Source: Pseudomonadota bacterium | Lineage (GTDB): Bacteria > Myxococcota_A > Polyangia > Polyangiales > Polyangiaceae | Assembly: GCA_023398955.1 (NCBI GenBank) | Contig: JAEWRL010000110.1 | Span: 12,812-76,811, forward strand | Reading direction: 5' to 3' | DNA length: 64,000 nucleotides | Shown here: in pieces, positions 25,358 through 34,064 of the stretch | Layout: each line of letters begins with the position of its first letter | Numbering within the stretch: position 1 is the first letter of the stretch | The notes under the pieces: model-generated | What the model was told of the DNA's origin: nothing | Database searches by the model: none | The model's input: only the letters and a program-made list of their open reading frames with translations | Made by a program: the position numbers and the translations under genes

Positions 25358-25538
25358 TCGGGCTCCGGGCCCCTCCGTGCCCTGGGCTCGGGCTCGAATC
25401 CCTCCTTTGCAAGCTCTCCCTAGAGTCCGCAGACAACCGCGGTCACGAGCTCCACGTGGACAACACCCGCCGAATGCGGCCCACGGACCGAGGTGACTCC
25501 ACGGCGCCTGATGGTAGAAGGGAAGGACGTAGAGGGCC

Positions 25539-26678
25539 ATGGTCATCGCTCGAGAAGTCAAAGTCGGCGCGTTCATGCTCGCGGGGTTGATCATCATCAC
25601 CGCCGCCATCTTCATGATAGGCCAGGAACGCAACGTCTTTAGTTCAAAGGTGCAGTACAAGACGATCTTCACCAATGTGGAGGGCCTCAAGCGGGGTTCG
25701 CCCGTTCGCATGGGAGGGGTCGACGTCGGAATCGTCTCGGAGGTCGGCTACTCTCGGGATCCAAACGACCCGCGCCTCTACGTGACACTCGAGGTTGTCT
25801 CGGACGAGGCGCGGCGGATCCGCCAGGACAGCACGGCCACGATTGCCGGCAAAGGTCTGCTTGGCGATAAGCTGGTCGACGTCGAACCGGGAACGGTAGG
25901 CAAGCCACGCATCGAAGCTGGGGGCATCATTCCGTCACAAGAGTCGAAGGACCTGACGCAGGCGATTGCGCAGCTCGGCACGATCACCTCGAAGGCAGAA
26001 CGAGTGCTCAACAATCTCGAGCAATCGACGCGCTCTCTCGCTGACGACAGACTTCACCAGGACCTCAAAGCTAGCGTTGCTTCCTTGGAAGGAATCCTGG
26101 GTAGCGTAAACCGCGGCGAGGGATACGTCGGCAAGCTCGTGAAAGACGAACGCGAAGCAGAACGCGTCTCCCGGACCATCGATGGGCTCGAGGGAGCCAC
26201 GCGGCAACTCGCGGAAACGCTCAGTACCCTCAACACAGTCGTAGCGCAGGTGCAACAGGGGCCGGGGTTCGCGCACGACCTGCTGTACGGGGAAGGCCCA
26301 GGTCAGACGCTCGCCTCCTTCGGCAGTGCAGCCGATGAGGTAGCCATCACCCTGAAGGGCATGCGGGAAGGGAATGGCATTGGCCGAAGTGTCATCTACG
26401 GCGACGGGGACTCCGAGCAGCTGATGGAGAACCTTGAAGCCATCACCACCGATGTGCGTGCGATGATCGCTGACATTCGCGCAGGCAAGGGCACGCTAGG
26501 GGCGCTTCTGGTGGATCCGTCCGTTTACGAGGATCTCAAGGTTCTCCTCGGGAACGTGAGCAGAAATAAGGCGCTTCGTGCCCTGGTACGGTACTCCGTC
26601 CAGCAGGAGGAGGGCGCGGAAGCCGTGGAGATTCAGAGCTCCGCGCCGCAGTCACCGAGCGCCGGGCCGGAGAAGTAG
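25539..26678 (+). CDS. mlaD: MCE/MlaD-type lipid-binding protein
   Basis: Periplasmic substrate-binding component of an MCE lipid transporter. After a single N-terminal membrane helix (MLAGLIIITAAIFMIGQ), residues about 38-118 form the MCE domain (YKTIFTNVEGLKRGSPVRMGGVDVGIV, then GLLGDKLVDVEPG). The remaining 250 residues are long amphipathic helices with recurring GxGxxG-type segments (NRGEGYVGKLVKDE, then GNGIGRSVIYGD, then GKGTLGALLVDP), as in long MlaD/Mce proteins that form a tube. ATG 25539 follows GAAGGACGTAGAGGG. The upstream mlaF probably supplies the ATPase; no permease is present in the window. Confidence 0.93.
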   Translation: MVIAREVKVGAFMLAGLIIITAAIFMIGQERNVFSSKVQYKTIFTNVEGLKRGSPVRMGGVDVGIVSEVGYSRDPNDPRLYVTLEVVSDEARRIRQDSTATIAGKGLLGDKLVDVEPGTVGKPRIEAGGIIPSQESKDLTQAIAQLGTITSKAERVLNNLEQSTRSLADDRLHQDLKASVASLEGILGSVNRGEGYVGKLVKDEREAERVSRTIDGLEGATRQLAETLSTLNTVVAQVQQGPGFAHDLLYGEGPGQTLASFGSAADEVAITLKGMREGNGIGRSVIYGDGDSEQLMENLEAITTDVRAMIADIRAGKGTLGALLVDPSVYEDLKVLLGNVSRNKALRALVRYSVQQEEGAEAVEIQSSAPQSPSAGPEK

Positions 26679-26709
26679 CCCCGAGCGCTCAGCAGTCTCG
26701 GGCCCTTCC

Positions 26710-26738
26710 CTGACAGCCACGAATTCCCGTTCTATAAT
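26710..26738 (+). promoter_or_regulatory. Near-consensus sigma-70 promoter of the S41 peptidase gene
   Basis: CTGACA (26710-26715), 17 bases, TATAAT (26733-26738): eleven of twelve consensus positions at ideal spacing. Transcription would begin near 26745, about three bases before the ATG at 26748, giving an almost leaderless mRNA; no ribosome-binding site is visible. Confidence 0.7.
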
Positions 26739-26747
26739 CGCCGGGCA

Positions 26748-29700
26748 ATGCGATTCTTGGAACGCGCCGCTCGAGCGCTGGTCGTACTCTGTGTATTCGG
26801 CCTGGCATCGTACCTAGCAATCCAACACGGAACGGGCGGCCTCTGGCGGGGACTCGAGGCGGCACACGCCGTCGGCGCCCCCGGCGTTCCCAAGGCCCCT
26901 TACGACCTCACCGAGCTGACGGCAGTCAACGAGACGCTGCACACGATCCGTAAGCAATACGTGGAACCGGAACGCGTCAACCCGCGACAGATGTTCCTCA
27001 GCGCGCTGAATCAGATACAAAAGGAGGTTGCGCAGGTCATTGTCTCCCACGCCGACAAGTCGCGAACCGTCACTCTCCAAGTCGAAACGGAATCGCGTGA
27101 GTTTCGGGTGGACACGGTCCAAGGGCTCTGGGACGTCTCCGCGCGCCTTCGAGAGGTCTTCGCGTTCCTCCAGCAGAATCTGGCAAATACCGACGTCGAT
27201 CTGCGGGACGTCGAGTACGCTGCATGCAACGGCATGTTGCGGACGCTCGACCCCCACAGCGTCTTTCTGACACCGGAAGCGTACCGCGAGATGAACCTCT
27301 CGACCTCCGGGCACTTCGGCGGGCTGGGCATCGTCATCTCGATTCGCGACCAAATGTTGACGATCATGCGCCCCATGCCCGCTACACCCGCCGGAAACGC
27401 GGGGCTCAAACGATTCGACAGGATCGTCAAGATCAACAACGAGTCGACGCTCAACATGCCGCTCGACGACGCCGTCGCGCGATTGCGGGGGAAGCCCGGC
27501 TCACGCGTCACCGTGTGGATTCAGCGAGACGGCGCTGGCGGCTGGAAGGGAGCTCGCGCTTTCGAGCTCGTTCGTGAGGAGATCAGCATTGCATCGGTGG
27601 ACTCGCGCATGCTCACCGCAGACGTTGGGTACGTCAGACTGAAGGGCTTCCAAAGCACTACGGCGGACGAACTGGACAAGGCTCTCGCTACGCTGAAGTC
27701 AAAGAGCCCCCTCCGGGGTCTCGTCCTCGATCTGCGGGACAATCCAGGCGGTCTCCTTGACCAGGCCACGAAGGTGGCCGACAAATTCGTCGGGGAAGGC
27801 GTGCTCGTCGCGACGGAAGGCATCAGTGAAGGCCGTGAAGAGAAGCTGGCAACGCGTCGAGGCACGGAGCCCGACTATCCCATCGTCGTCCTGACGAACG
27901 GCTCCTCCGCCAGCGCCAGCGAGATCGTCGCGGGTGCACTCAAGAACCAAGGTCGCGCTCTGGTCGCCGGACGGACCACGTTCGGAAAGGGAACCGTCCA
28001 GCTCGTATTCCCACGCATCACCCCTGACGGAGCCGCTCTCAAGCTGACCATCGCTCAGTACCTTACGCCCGGAGACGTTTCCATCCAGGGTGTCGGCGTG
28101 ACGCCAGACATCGCGTTGGACCCCATGACTGCCGACCCGTTGGAGATGGACCTGTTTAGTTCCGAGCGACCCATTCGGGAGCGTGACCTCTCCGAGAGTC
28201 TGGCGACCCGCGGGAAACGAAACACCGATCGCCCCGCATTTACCCTTCGCTACAACCTGAAGGAGGAGGAACGAGCGGCCATGCGCGAACGTGGTGGCGA
28301 GCTCGACGACGAGTTCTCGATCGACTTTCCGCTCGAGTTCGCCCGTGATCTGGTCAGCCACCTGCTCCCCGGCCAGCGCAAGGCACAGCTACGCCAAGCG
28401 AAGGACTTCGTCGACAAGGTTCAACAGCAGGAGATCGCCGCTGTCAGCGAGGACTTGGCCGCGCTCGGTATCGACTGGAGCAGCCCTCCGAAAGAGGCGG
28501 AACCCGGCCCGACCAACAAGCAGTACGAGGTGCGGGTCACGACGGATCGGAAGGGCAATACGGCTACCGCTGGCGAACCGATGACGCTCAAGGTCAGCGT
28601 CACCAATAAGGCGAAGACGCCGATTCATCAGCTTCGAGCCATTACTAAGAGCGACGGAGGCTACTATGACGAGAAGGAGCTGATCTTCGGCCGCATCAAC
28701 GGCGGAGAAACAAGGACAGCCACCGTCCCACTCGGGTGGTGCGAGATCGAGGGTCGCCGCCCCGGAACGACGACCCCGGTGCCGGACGGAGCAGCCCGCT
28801 CGTGCAAGCTGCCCATGGACGCGGTGACACGTCAGGACGTCGTGAAGATTCGATTCCACGCGGAAGGTGGCCAGCCGCCGAACGACGCTGAGATTCGCCC
28901 CACCGTGCGCAGCCTGGAGCGCCCCATCTTTGCGTATACCTATCAGCTTGTCGACAATCGACCCGGCAATGGAGACGGACAGCTATCGAGGGGTGAGGGT
29001 GCCACCATCTATCTGACGGTGAAGAACGTCGGAAAGGGCCGCAGCTACGAGACGCAAAGCAACCTTCGAAACCTTACTGGCGACGGCCTACTGCTTCACG
29101 CTGGGCGTTTCGATGTCTCCAACATGATGCCTGGCGACGTCCGGGAGGTCGAGCTCACGTTCGATGTGCTCGAAACGCTCGACGAAAACGCAGTGCAGCT
29201 CGAGGTCAGCGTCGTCGACCGGGATCTTCGTGTTGCCGCGACGGAAAAGCTCGTTTTCCCGGTAGTGAAGGGCGGGCTCTTCGTTCAGAAAGCAACAGGA
29301 ATGGTCGCCACGCTGGTCGATGACGCGCCTGTGAGGGGGCAGCCTCTGGAAGCCGCGCGGGTTGTCGGTCAACTCGCAAAGGGAAGCACCCTGAACCAAC
29401 TTGGTACCTTCGGGGAATTCCTGAAGGTGGAGCTGGGCGCCAACAGGTTCGGCTTCGTCCCTCGCAGCGCTACGCGGGATGCTGGCGGCGCGTCGAAGGA
29501 CAATGTAGCTTTCGAACCGCTGCTAAAGCACTCTCCGCCGATCCTGGAGGTCACACCGGCAACGCTGGCGACTCGCGATTCGACGGTCAGAATCGAAGGG
29601 ACCGCGACCGACGGTGATCGCGTGTTAGACACCTACATATTCGTGGGCTCCCGGAAGGTGTTCTACCGGTCGAACCGCAAGGGCGAGACCCCGAACACGA

Positions 29701-29891
29701 TGGAATTTTCGGTGCTGGCGGAGCTCACACCCGGCATCAACGTCATCTCCGTTGTTGCACGCGAGAGCGAAGATACGGCGGCTCGGCACACCATGATCGT
29801 CCGACGTGACGGACCAAACGGTGAGCCGCTGCCAACTCCCGAAAGCGAACTCTTCGGCGCCGGTTGGGAGTTCACGGGCGCCACGGACTAG
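26748..29891 (+). CDS. S41 C-terminal processing peptidase with long C-terminal extension
   Basis: Tail-specific (Prc/Ctp) serine protease. An N-terminal signal anchor (LVVLCVFGLASYLAIQ) is followed by the S41 N-terminal region (GMLRTLDPHSVFL), a PDZ domain (about residues 185-270: FGGLGIVISIRDQMLTIMRP, then LKRFDRIVKIN) and the catalytic S41 domain (LRGLVLDLRDNPGG; catalytic Ser in NGSSASASEIVAG near 387; Lys in RTTFGKGTVQ near 413). These end by about 470. The other 570 residues are beta-rich: a CARDB-like part (NGDGQLSRGEGATIYLTVKNVG), an SH3-like part (GTFGEFLKVELGANRFGFV) and a final Ig-like part. Ordinary Ctp enzymes have 400-700 residues. It is likely periplasmic. Confidence 0.93.
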   Translation: MRFLERAARALVVLCVFGLASYLAIQHGTGGLWRGLEAAHAVGAPGVPKAPYDLTELTAVNETLHTIRKQYVEPERVNPRQMFLSALNQIQKEVAQVIVSHADKSRTVTLQVETESREFRVDTVQGLWDVSARLREVFAFLQQNLANTDVDLRDVEYAACNGMLRTLDPHSVFLTPEAYREMNLSTSGHFGGLGIVISIRDQMLTIMRPMPATPAGNAGLKRFDRIVKINNESTLNMPLDDAVARLRGKPGSRVTVWIQRDGAGGWKGARAFELVREEISIASVDSRMLTADVGYVRLKGFQSTTADELDKALATLKSKSPLRGLVLDLRDNPGGLLDQATKVADKFVGEGVLVATEGISEGREEKLATRRGTEPDYPIVVLTNGSSASASEIVAGALKNQGRALVAGRTTFGKGTVQLVFPRITPDGAALKLTIAQYLTPGDVSIQGVGVTPDIALDPMTADPLEMDLFSSERPIRERDLSESLATRGKRNTDRPAFTLRYNLKEEERAAMRERGGELDDEFSIDFPLEFARDLVSHLLPGQRKAQLRQAKDFVDKVQQQEIAAVSEDLAALGIDWSSPPKEAEPGPTNKQYEVRVTTDRKGNTATAGEPMTLKVSVTNKAKTPIHQLRAITKSDGGYYDEKELIFGRINGGETRTATVPLGWCEIEGRRPGTTTPVPDGAARSCKLPMDAVTRQDVVKIRFHAEGGQPPNDAEIRPTVRSLERPIFAYTYQLVDNRPGNGDGQLSRGEGATIYLTVKNVGKGRSYETQSNLRNLTGDGLLLHAGRFDVSNMMPGDVREVELTFDVLETLDENAVQLEVSVVDRDLRVAATEKLVFPVVKGGLFVQKATGMVATLVDDAPVRGQPLEAARVVGQLAKGSTLNQLGTFGEFLKVELGANRFGFVPRSATRDAGGASKDNVAFEPLLKHSPPILEVTPATLATRDSTVRIEGTATDGDRVLDTYIFVGSRKVFYRSNRKGETPNTMEFSVLAELTPGINVISVVARESEDTAARHTMIVRRDGPNGEPLPTPESELFGAGWEFTGATD

Positions 29892-29963
29892 TCTGCGACA
29901 AGCAGCCTCGCCTAATCCTCAGCCCCACGGGAGGAGGGGAAATACCTCCCTTGCGAGACGGTC

Positions 29964-30686
29964 ATGCGCCTTCACGTCAACATCGATCACGTTGCCACGT
30001 TGCGCAATGCGCGCGGTACCTCCTATCCCAATCCGATTGACGCTGCGCTGAGGGCCGAGCAGGCCGGCGCCGACGGCATTACAGCACACCTGCGGGAAGA
30101 CCGGCGTCACATGCGTGATGCGGACATGACAGCGTTGCGAGGTGCGATTTCGACGGTTCTGAATATGGAAATGGCGGCCACTCCAGAGATGTCGGGCATT
30201 GCCCGGCGGCTCCGACCCGACGTGATAACGCTGGTGCCCGAGCGTCGTGAGGAAAGGACCACCGAGGGTGGTCTCGACGTGGTAGGAGGTCATGCAGCGA
30301 TCGAGCTGGTAGCGAGGATGTGCCGTGAAACAGGCATCAAGCTGAGCCTTTTCATCGAACCCGATGAGGCGCAGATTCGCGCCAGTCGGGATCTGGGTGC
30401 AGCTCAGGTTGAGCTGCACACTGGTGCCTACTGCAACCTGGATGGCCAAGACTGCTCCGCCGAGTTGGAGCGGATTCGGAGCGCCGCTCGAAGCGCCCAT
30501 GCCCTCGGGCTGGAGGTCGCTGCCGGACATGGCCTCACGCGACGTCATCTCTCCGCTATCGCAGCAATCCCAGAAATCGTTGAGGTGAACATTGGCCACG
30601 CCATTGTTGCGGACGCCATCTTCCTTGGACTGGACGCTGCGATCCGGGCGTTTCGAGAGGCGATGGTCGTGGCCCGCTCGGCATGA
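29964..30686 (+). CDS. pdxJ: Pyridoxine 5'-phosphate synthase PdxJ
   Basis: Last step of DXP-dependent vitamin B6 synthesis: condenses 3-amino-2-oxopropyl phosphate with deoxyxylulose 5-phosphate. The 240-residue TIM-barrel has the PdxJ signatures LHVNIDHVATLRNARGTSYPNP, AGADGITAHLREDRRHMRDAD, NMEMA, VPERREERTTEGGLDV, SLFIEPDEAQI, LHTGAYCN, VAAGHGLTRR and VNIGHAIVADA. Catalytic His and Glu positions are intact. It stands 70 bases after the S41 gene on the same strand and may be cotranscribed. pdxA is not in the window. Confidence 0.97.
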   Translation: MRLHVNIDHVATLRNARGTSYPNPIDAALRAEQAGADGITAHLREDRRHMRDADMTALRGAISTVLNMEMAATPEMSGIARRLRPDVITLVPERREERTTEGGLDVVGGHAAIELVARMCRETGIKLSLFIEPDEAQIRASRDLGAAQVELHTGAYCNLDGQDCSAELERIRSAARSAHALGLEVAAGHGLTRRHLSAIAAIPEIVEVNIGHAIVADAIFLGLDAAIRAFREAMVVARSA

Positions 30687-30784
30687 CATCGAATGAGAAC
30701 GTATCTCTGCCGGTCATGGCAGTACGCGATGATCCACGGAGCATGGGTGCTCGCACCGTCCGAGCTCAGGCCAGGACTTGAGGC

Positions 30785-31363
30785 TCAGGCCTCGCCCGGC
30801 GAATCCTCCGCGGGCACCGGTGGCGTCGCCGCGATCGCACGCGCCAAATAGCGGTCCAGGGTGCTCAGCGCGCGCGGCTTGGCAGTCTCTGCCGCTCGCG
30901 AAACGTGGCGCAGCAGAACCCGAAGCTCGCGACGGTTCGCCTCCGAATGGTTCTCGAGGAACGCATCGATCCCCTGCTCACCTTCCGCCAAGAGGCGGGT
31001 ACGCCAGCTCACGACGGGGGTCGGGGCTCCTACCTGAGCTCGGGGTGGTGGCAAAACCCCGGCACGGAGATTCTGAGCAAGCTCCGAATCGCCCAATGCG
31101 CGAAGCTCCTGCCGAATGCGCCTGATAGCGCGGTTGCGCGCGGCGTCGCTCGTGATGCGGCGCGCCTCCGCGACGGCGCTCAACAGCGTCTCAGGTAGTT
31201 CCATGAGCCGAAGACGACGTGACGGTAGGGCACAAAGCTCCTCGGCAAGCCGCGCGAGGACCGCCTCCCTCTCCTTCCGTTCGCGGCGCTCAGCCGTCCG
31301 CGATAGCCTGGGCTCGACGGCGTCGTCGCGATGGTGTTCGTCGTGGAGGGGGTCGCCAGGCAT
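30785..31363 (-). CDS. darP: Ribosome-associated protein, YjgA/DarP (DUF615) family
   Basis: A 192-residue charged helical protein. The pattern SRTAERRERKEREAVLARLAEELCALPSRRLRLMELPETLLSAVAEARRITSDAARNRAIRRIRQELRAL matches the DUF615 family, in which E. coli YjgA/DarP binds late 50S subunits and promotes their maturation. The N-terminal Asp/His-rich leader and the Ala/Pro-rich tail are variable. It is convergent with pdxJ and divergent from nnr, so it is probably transcribed alone. The family call is good; the ribosomal role is transferred from E. coli. Confidence 0.8.
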   Translation of the reverse strand: MPGDPLHDEHHRDDAVEPRLSRTAERRERKEREAVLARLAEELCALPSRRLRLMELPETLLSAVAEARRITSDAARNRAIRRIRQELRALGDSELAQNLRAGVLPPPRAQVGAPTPVVSWRTRLLAEGEQGIDAFLENHSEANRRELRVLLRHVSRAAETAKPRALSTLDRYLARAIAATPPVPAEDSPGEA

Positions 31364-31596
31364 GTGAGCGCAATCTAGTACTGGGCTACACCCCGTTCAA
31401 TTGCTGGTCGAAACCGATGCTGGAACACCTCGCCACACCCAAGCGGGCCTATTGACCGGATGACAGACGGCTCGCCCCATCGAATAGCTTGGGTACCCCG
31501 GCGGGCAGCTACCCATCGGCACGACGACGGAGCAGGACTGCTCGCAGGGAATGCCATACCGGTCGTGGTACTAAGGACGACCAGAGGAGGATGTCG

Positions 31597-33153
31597 ATGA
31601 CAGCAGTCCTTTCGCGCGAGCAGATGCGGGCCTTCGATCGATTGATCATTCAGGAATATGGAGTCTCTGGACTCGTTCTGATGGAGAACGCCGGTCGTAA
31701 TGCGGCGCAGATCGTGATGGCTGCGATGCAGGAGTCGGGGGCTCGGGCCGTCTGCATCGTCTGCGGCGGTGGAAACAACGGCGGGGATGGCTTCGTCGTG
31801 GCGCGGCATCTCTCGACAGCGGGCGTTCGTGTCAGCACCATTGGGCTCGTGCCGATTGAACGGCTCGCTGGCGACGCACGCTGCAATGCCGAGGCTTGGG
31901 TTGCCCTAGGCGGCACACTGGAACCATCCCCAGGAATCGCAGCTGCGCCGCGAATTGCGGCAGCCTGCGAGCGGCCCACTGTCCTCGTCGATGCCGTTTT
32001 TGGCACCGGGCTGGATCGCGAAGTCGGGGGCGACTTCCGCTCTGCCATTGAAGCAATGAACCGAGCGGACGCACCCCGGGTGTCCCTGGACATCCCGTCT
32101 GGATTGGATGCCAACACCGGCCGAGTGTTGGGGTGCGCCGTGCAGGCGACGGCGACGGTAACCTTCGGACACCCAAAGCTGGGATTGTTGACCTCCACGG
32201 GCTGGGCCCATGCTGGAGCACTCCACATCGTGGACCTCGGCGTTCCCACAGCTTTGTGGGCGCGGGTCGGCAAGTCTGCCGAGTGGGTGACAGCGTCGGC
32301 TGTCTCTGCACTGATTCCAAGACGGCCAGTCGGCGAGCACAAGGTCTCGGCGGGGCGGGTCGCCGTCATCGCTGGCTCTCCGGGCAAGGTGGGTGCTGCC
32401 CTCCTCGCAGCGCGCGGCGCCCTTCGAGCTGGGGCCGGCCTCGTCACGATTGCCAGCCACCCAGAAGCAGTGCCCGCGCTGGAAGGCCGCCTCGAGGAAG
32501 CGATGACCTGGCGAATCGATCCAAAGGCGGTGGAAGACTCTCTCGATGCCCTGATGGGGGCGCAGGACAGCGTGCTCGTCGGGCCCGGACTGGGACGCGA
32601 TCAACGTGCGAGCACCATCGTGAACCATGTCGCATTGAACTGGCGCGGGACAGCAACTCTTGACGCGGACGCGGTTTCGCATTTCCAGGAGCGCCCCGAG
32701 CGACTTCGAGAGGCCGCGGGGCCCAGGATCTTGACGCCCCACTCCGGCGAACTCGCGCGCCTGTTGTCCGTCAGCTCGCAAGACATCGAGCAGGACCGGT
32801 TCGCTGCCGTCGCCCGCGCTGTGGATCTGACCGCTGCGACCGTGCTGCTCAAGGGTCCGTGCACGATCATCGGGACTCCTGGGTTGGCTCCGCAGGTGGT
32901 CACCACTGGCCACGAGGCACTCGCCACCGGCGGAACTGGAGACGTTCTCGGAGGTATCGTCGCGGCATTCGCAGCCAAGCTTCCCCCGCTCGAAGCTGCC
33001 ACGGTCGGCACGTGGCTTCACGGGCAGGCAGCCCGTGCCTGGACGCGTGCCGCGGCTGATGCCGATCGGGGCATGCTCGCCCACGAGGTCGCCGACAACC
33101 TGCCTGGTGCAATTGCCGCAGTGACACGTCGACGCAGTCCCGTGCCAGTTTGA
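31597..33153 (+). CDS. nnr: Bifunctional NAD(P)H-hydrate epimerase/dehydratase Nnr
   Basis: Repairs hydrated NAD(P)H. The N-terminal YjeF domain is the epimerase (LVLMENAGRNAAQIV, then CGGGNNGGDGFVVARHL, then LVDAVFGTGLDR). The C-terminal ribokinase-like domain is the ADP/ATP-dependent dehydratase (GRVAVIAGSPGKVGAALLA, then LTPHSGELARLL, then ATGGTGDVLGGIVAAF with the catalytic GTGD). It has 518 residues, normal for the fused enzyme. ATG 31597 is chosen: GGAGG at 31586-31590 is six bases before it and directly touches the in-frame ATG 31591. It is followed by the ECF sigma factor gene, 106 bases on. Confidence 0.96.
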   Translation: MTAVLSREQMRAFDRLIIQEYGVSGLVLMENAGRNAAQIVMAAMQESGARAVCIVCGGGNNGGDGFVVARHLSTAGVRVSTIGLVPIERLAGDARCNAEAWVALGGTLEPSPGIAAAPRIAAACERPTVLVDAVFGTGLDREVGGDFRSAIEAMNRADAPRVSLDIPSGLDANTGRVLGCAVQATATVTFGHPKLGLLTSTGWAHAGALHIVDLGVPTALWARVGKSAEWVTASAVSALIPRRPVGEHKVSAGRVAVIAGSPGKVGAALLAARGALRAGAGLVTIASHPEAVPALEGRLEEAMTWRIDPKAVEDSLDALMGAQDSVLVGPGLGRDQRASTIVNHVALNWRGTATLDADAVSHFQERPERLREAAGPRILTPHSGELARLLSVSSQDIEQDRFAAVARAVDLTAATVLLKGPCTIIGTPGLAPQVVTTGHEALATGGTGDVLGGIVAAFAAKLPPLEAATVGTWLHGQAARAWTRAAADADRGMLAHEVADNLPGAIAAVTRRRSPVPV

Positions 33154-33259
33154 CAGCGCCGAAGCCCTCTCCGCGAACATTCGCGGCCCACAAGTCCCGT
33201 ACACGGACGATCGCGGAGCTTGGCACGCACGTTGCTGAAGGAGAGTCCGAGGTAACGCC

Positions 33260-33805
33260 ATGCTCCCCTGCTCTCCCCAATCCGACAACGCCGCCGTTCC
33301 CCTGCGCCTGCAGCTGGAACTCCATTTGCCCGCTCTCAAACGCCGTGCGTTGGTGTTGACCCGTTCCCAAGCAGACGCCGACGACCTGCTGAGCGACACA
33401 GTGGAACGCGCGCTGCGGTTCGAAAAGACATTCCTACCCGGCACCAAGCTCAAGGCATGGCTCTTCAGGATCATGATGAGCGTTTTCGTCTCCCGACAGC
33501 GTCGCCGCAAGCGCGAGCTCAGAGCGCTCGACGGCCTCTATCACGACCCGTGCGTGTGGCTGAAGAACGATCCCCCAGCCGCTATGCGCGGCCTCTCTTC
33601 GACGTTGGAACATGCGATCCGGGGCCTCCCTGGCAAATTCTCCGAGGTACTCTGGTTGGTGGACCTTCATGATCTGAGCTACCGGGAAGCTGCCGAGGTC
33701 CTTTCCGTCCCGGTGGGAACCGTGATGAGTCGGCTTTCACGTGGGCGGCGCCGCCTTGCTGCACAGCTGGCTTGCCGCCCAGCAGCGTTGGCGAATGCTG
33801 CCTGA
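33260..33805 (+). CDS. ECF-type RNA polymerase sigma factor
   Basis: A 181-residue sigma factor with only regions 2 and 4. Region 2: LKRRALVLTRSQADADDLLSDTVERALRF, then KAWLFRIMMSVFVSRQRRR. Region 4: LEHAIRGLPGKFSEVLWLVDLHDLSYREAAEVLSVPVGTVMSRLSRGRRRL, including the DNA-binding helix. It would direct transcription of a stress or light-type regulon. No anti-sigma gene is beside it, which is unusual for the class; the kinase at 34065 is the next gene. It is upstream of the carotenoid-type genes; in Myxococcus, carotenogenesis depends on the ECF factor CarQ, but no orthology is claimed. Confidence 0.9.
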   Translation: MLPCSPQSDNAAVPLRLQLELHLPALKRRALVLTRSQADADDLLSDTVERALRFEKTFLPGTKLKAWLFRIMMSVFVSRQRRRKRELRALDGLYHDPCVWLKNDPPAAMRGLSSTLEHAIRGLPGKFSEVLWLVDLHDLSYREAAEVLSVPVGTVMSRLSRGRRRLAAQLACRPAALANAA

Positions 33806-34064
33806 GGTCACGGCTGACGTCATTTGCAACGGGAAGCCGCAGCCAGCAGCGATCTCCGAGTCGCGCGCCGCCGATCGGCCCCGTGGTCAGCCCATACGGA
33901 GAACGCTCTCGGCGTAGCCTGGGCGTCCCGCCAGCAATCCGCGAACAGAACCACGTGATGCGGCGACCTGCCGGAGATCGTGCACGGGAGGCCGACCCTG
34001 TGATAGTTCATAGGAAGGCGGGGGGGCAGTTCTAGTCTCGGGGCCCCGCCCGCTCGAGACGCGG

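Noticed and set aside
31906..33510. 534-residue frame antisense to nnr and the ECF gene
   Set aside because: Spans two well-supported genes on the other strand and matches no family; composition is of the shadow type.
33260..33805. ECF sigma factor called as CarQ
   Set aside because: Position near carotenoid-type genes only; no carR-like anti-sigma gene and no alignment to support orthology.
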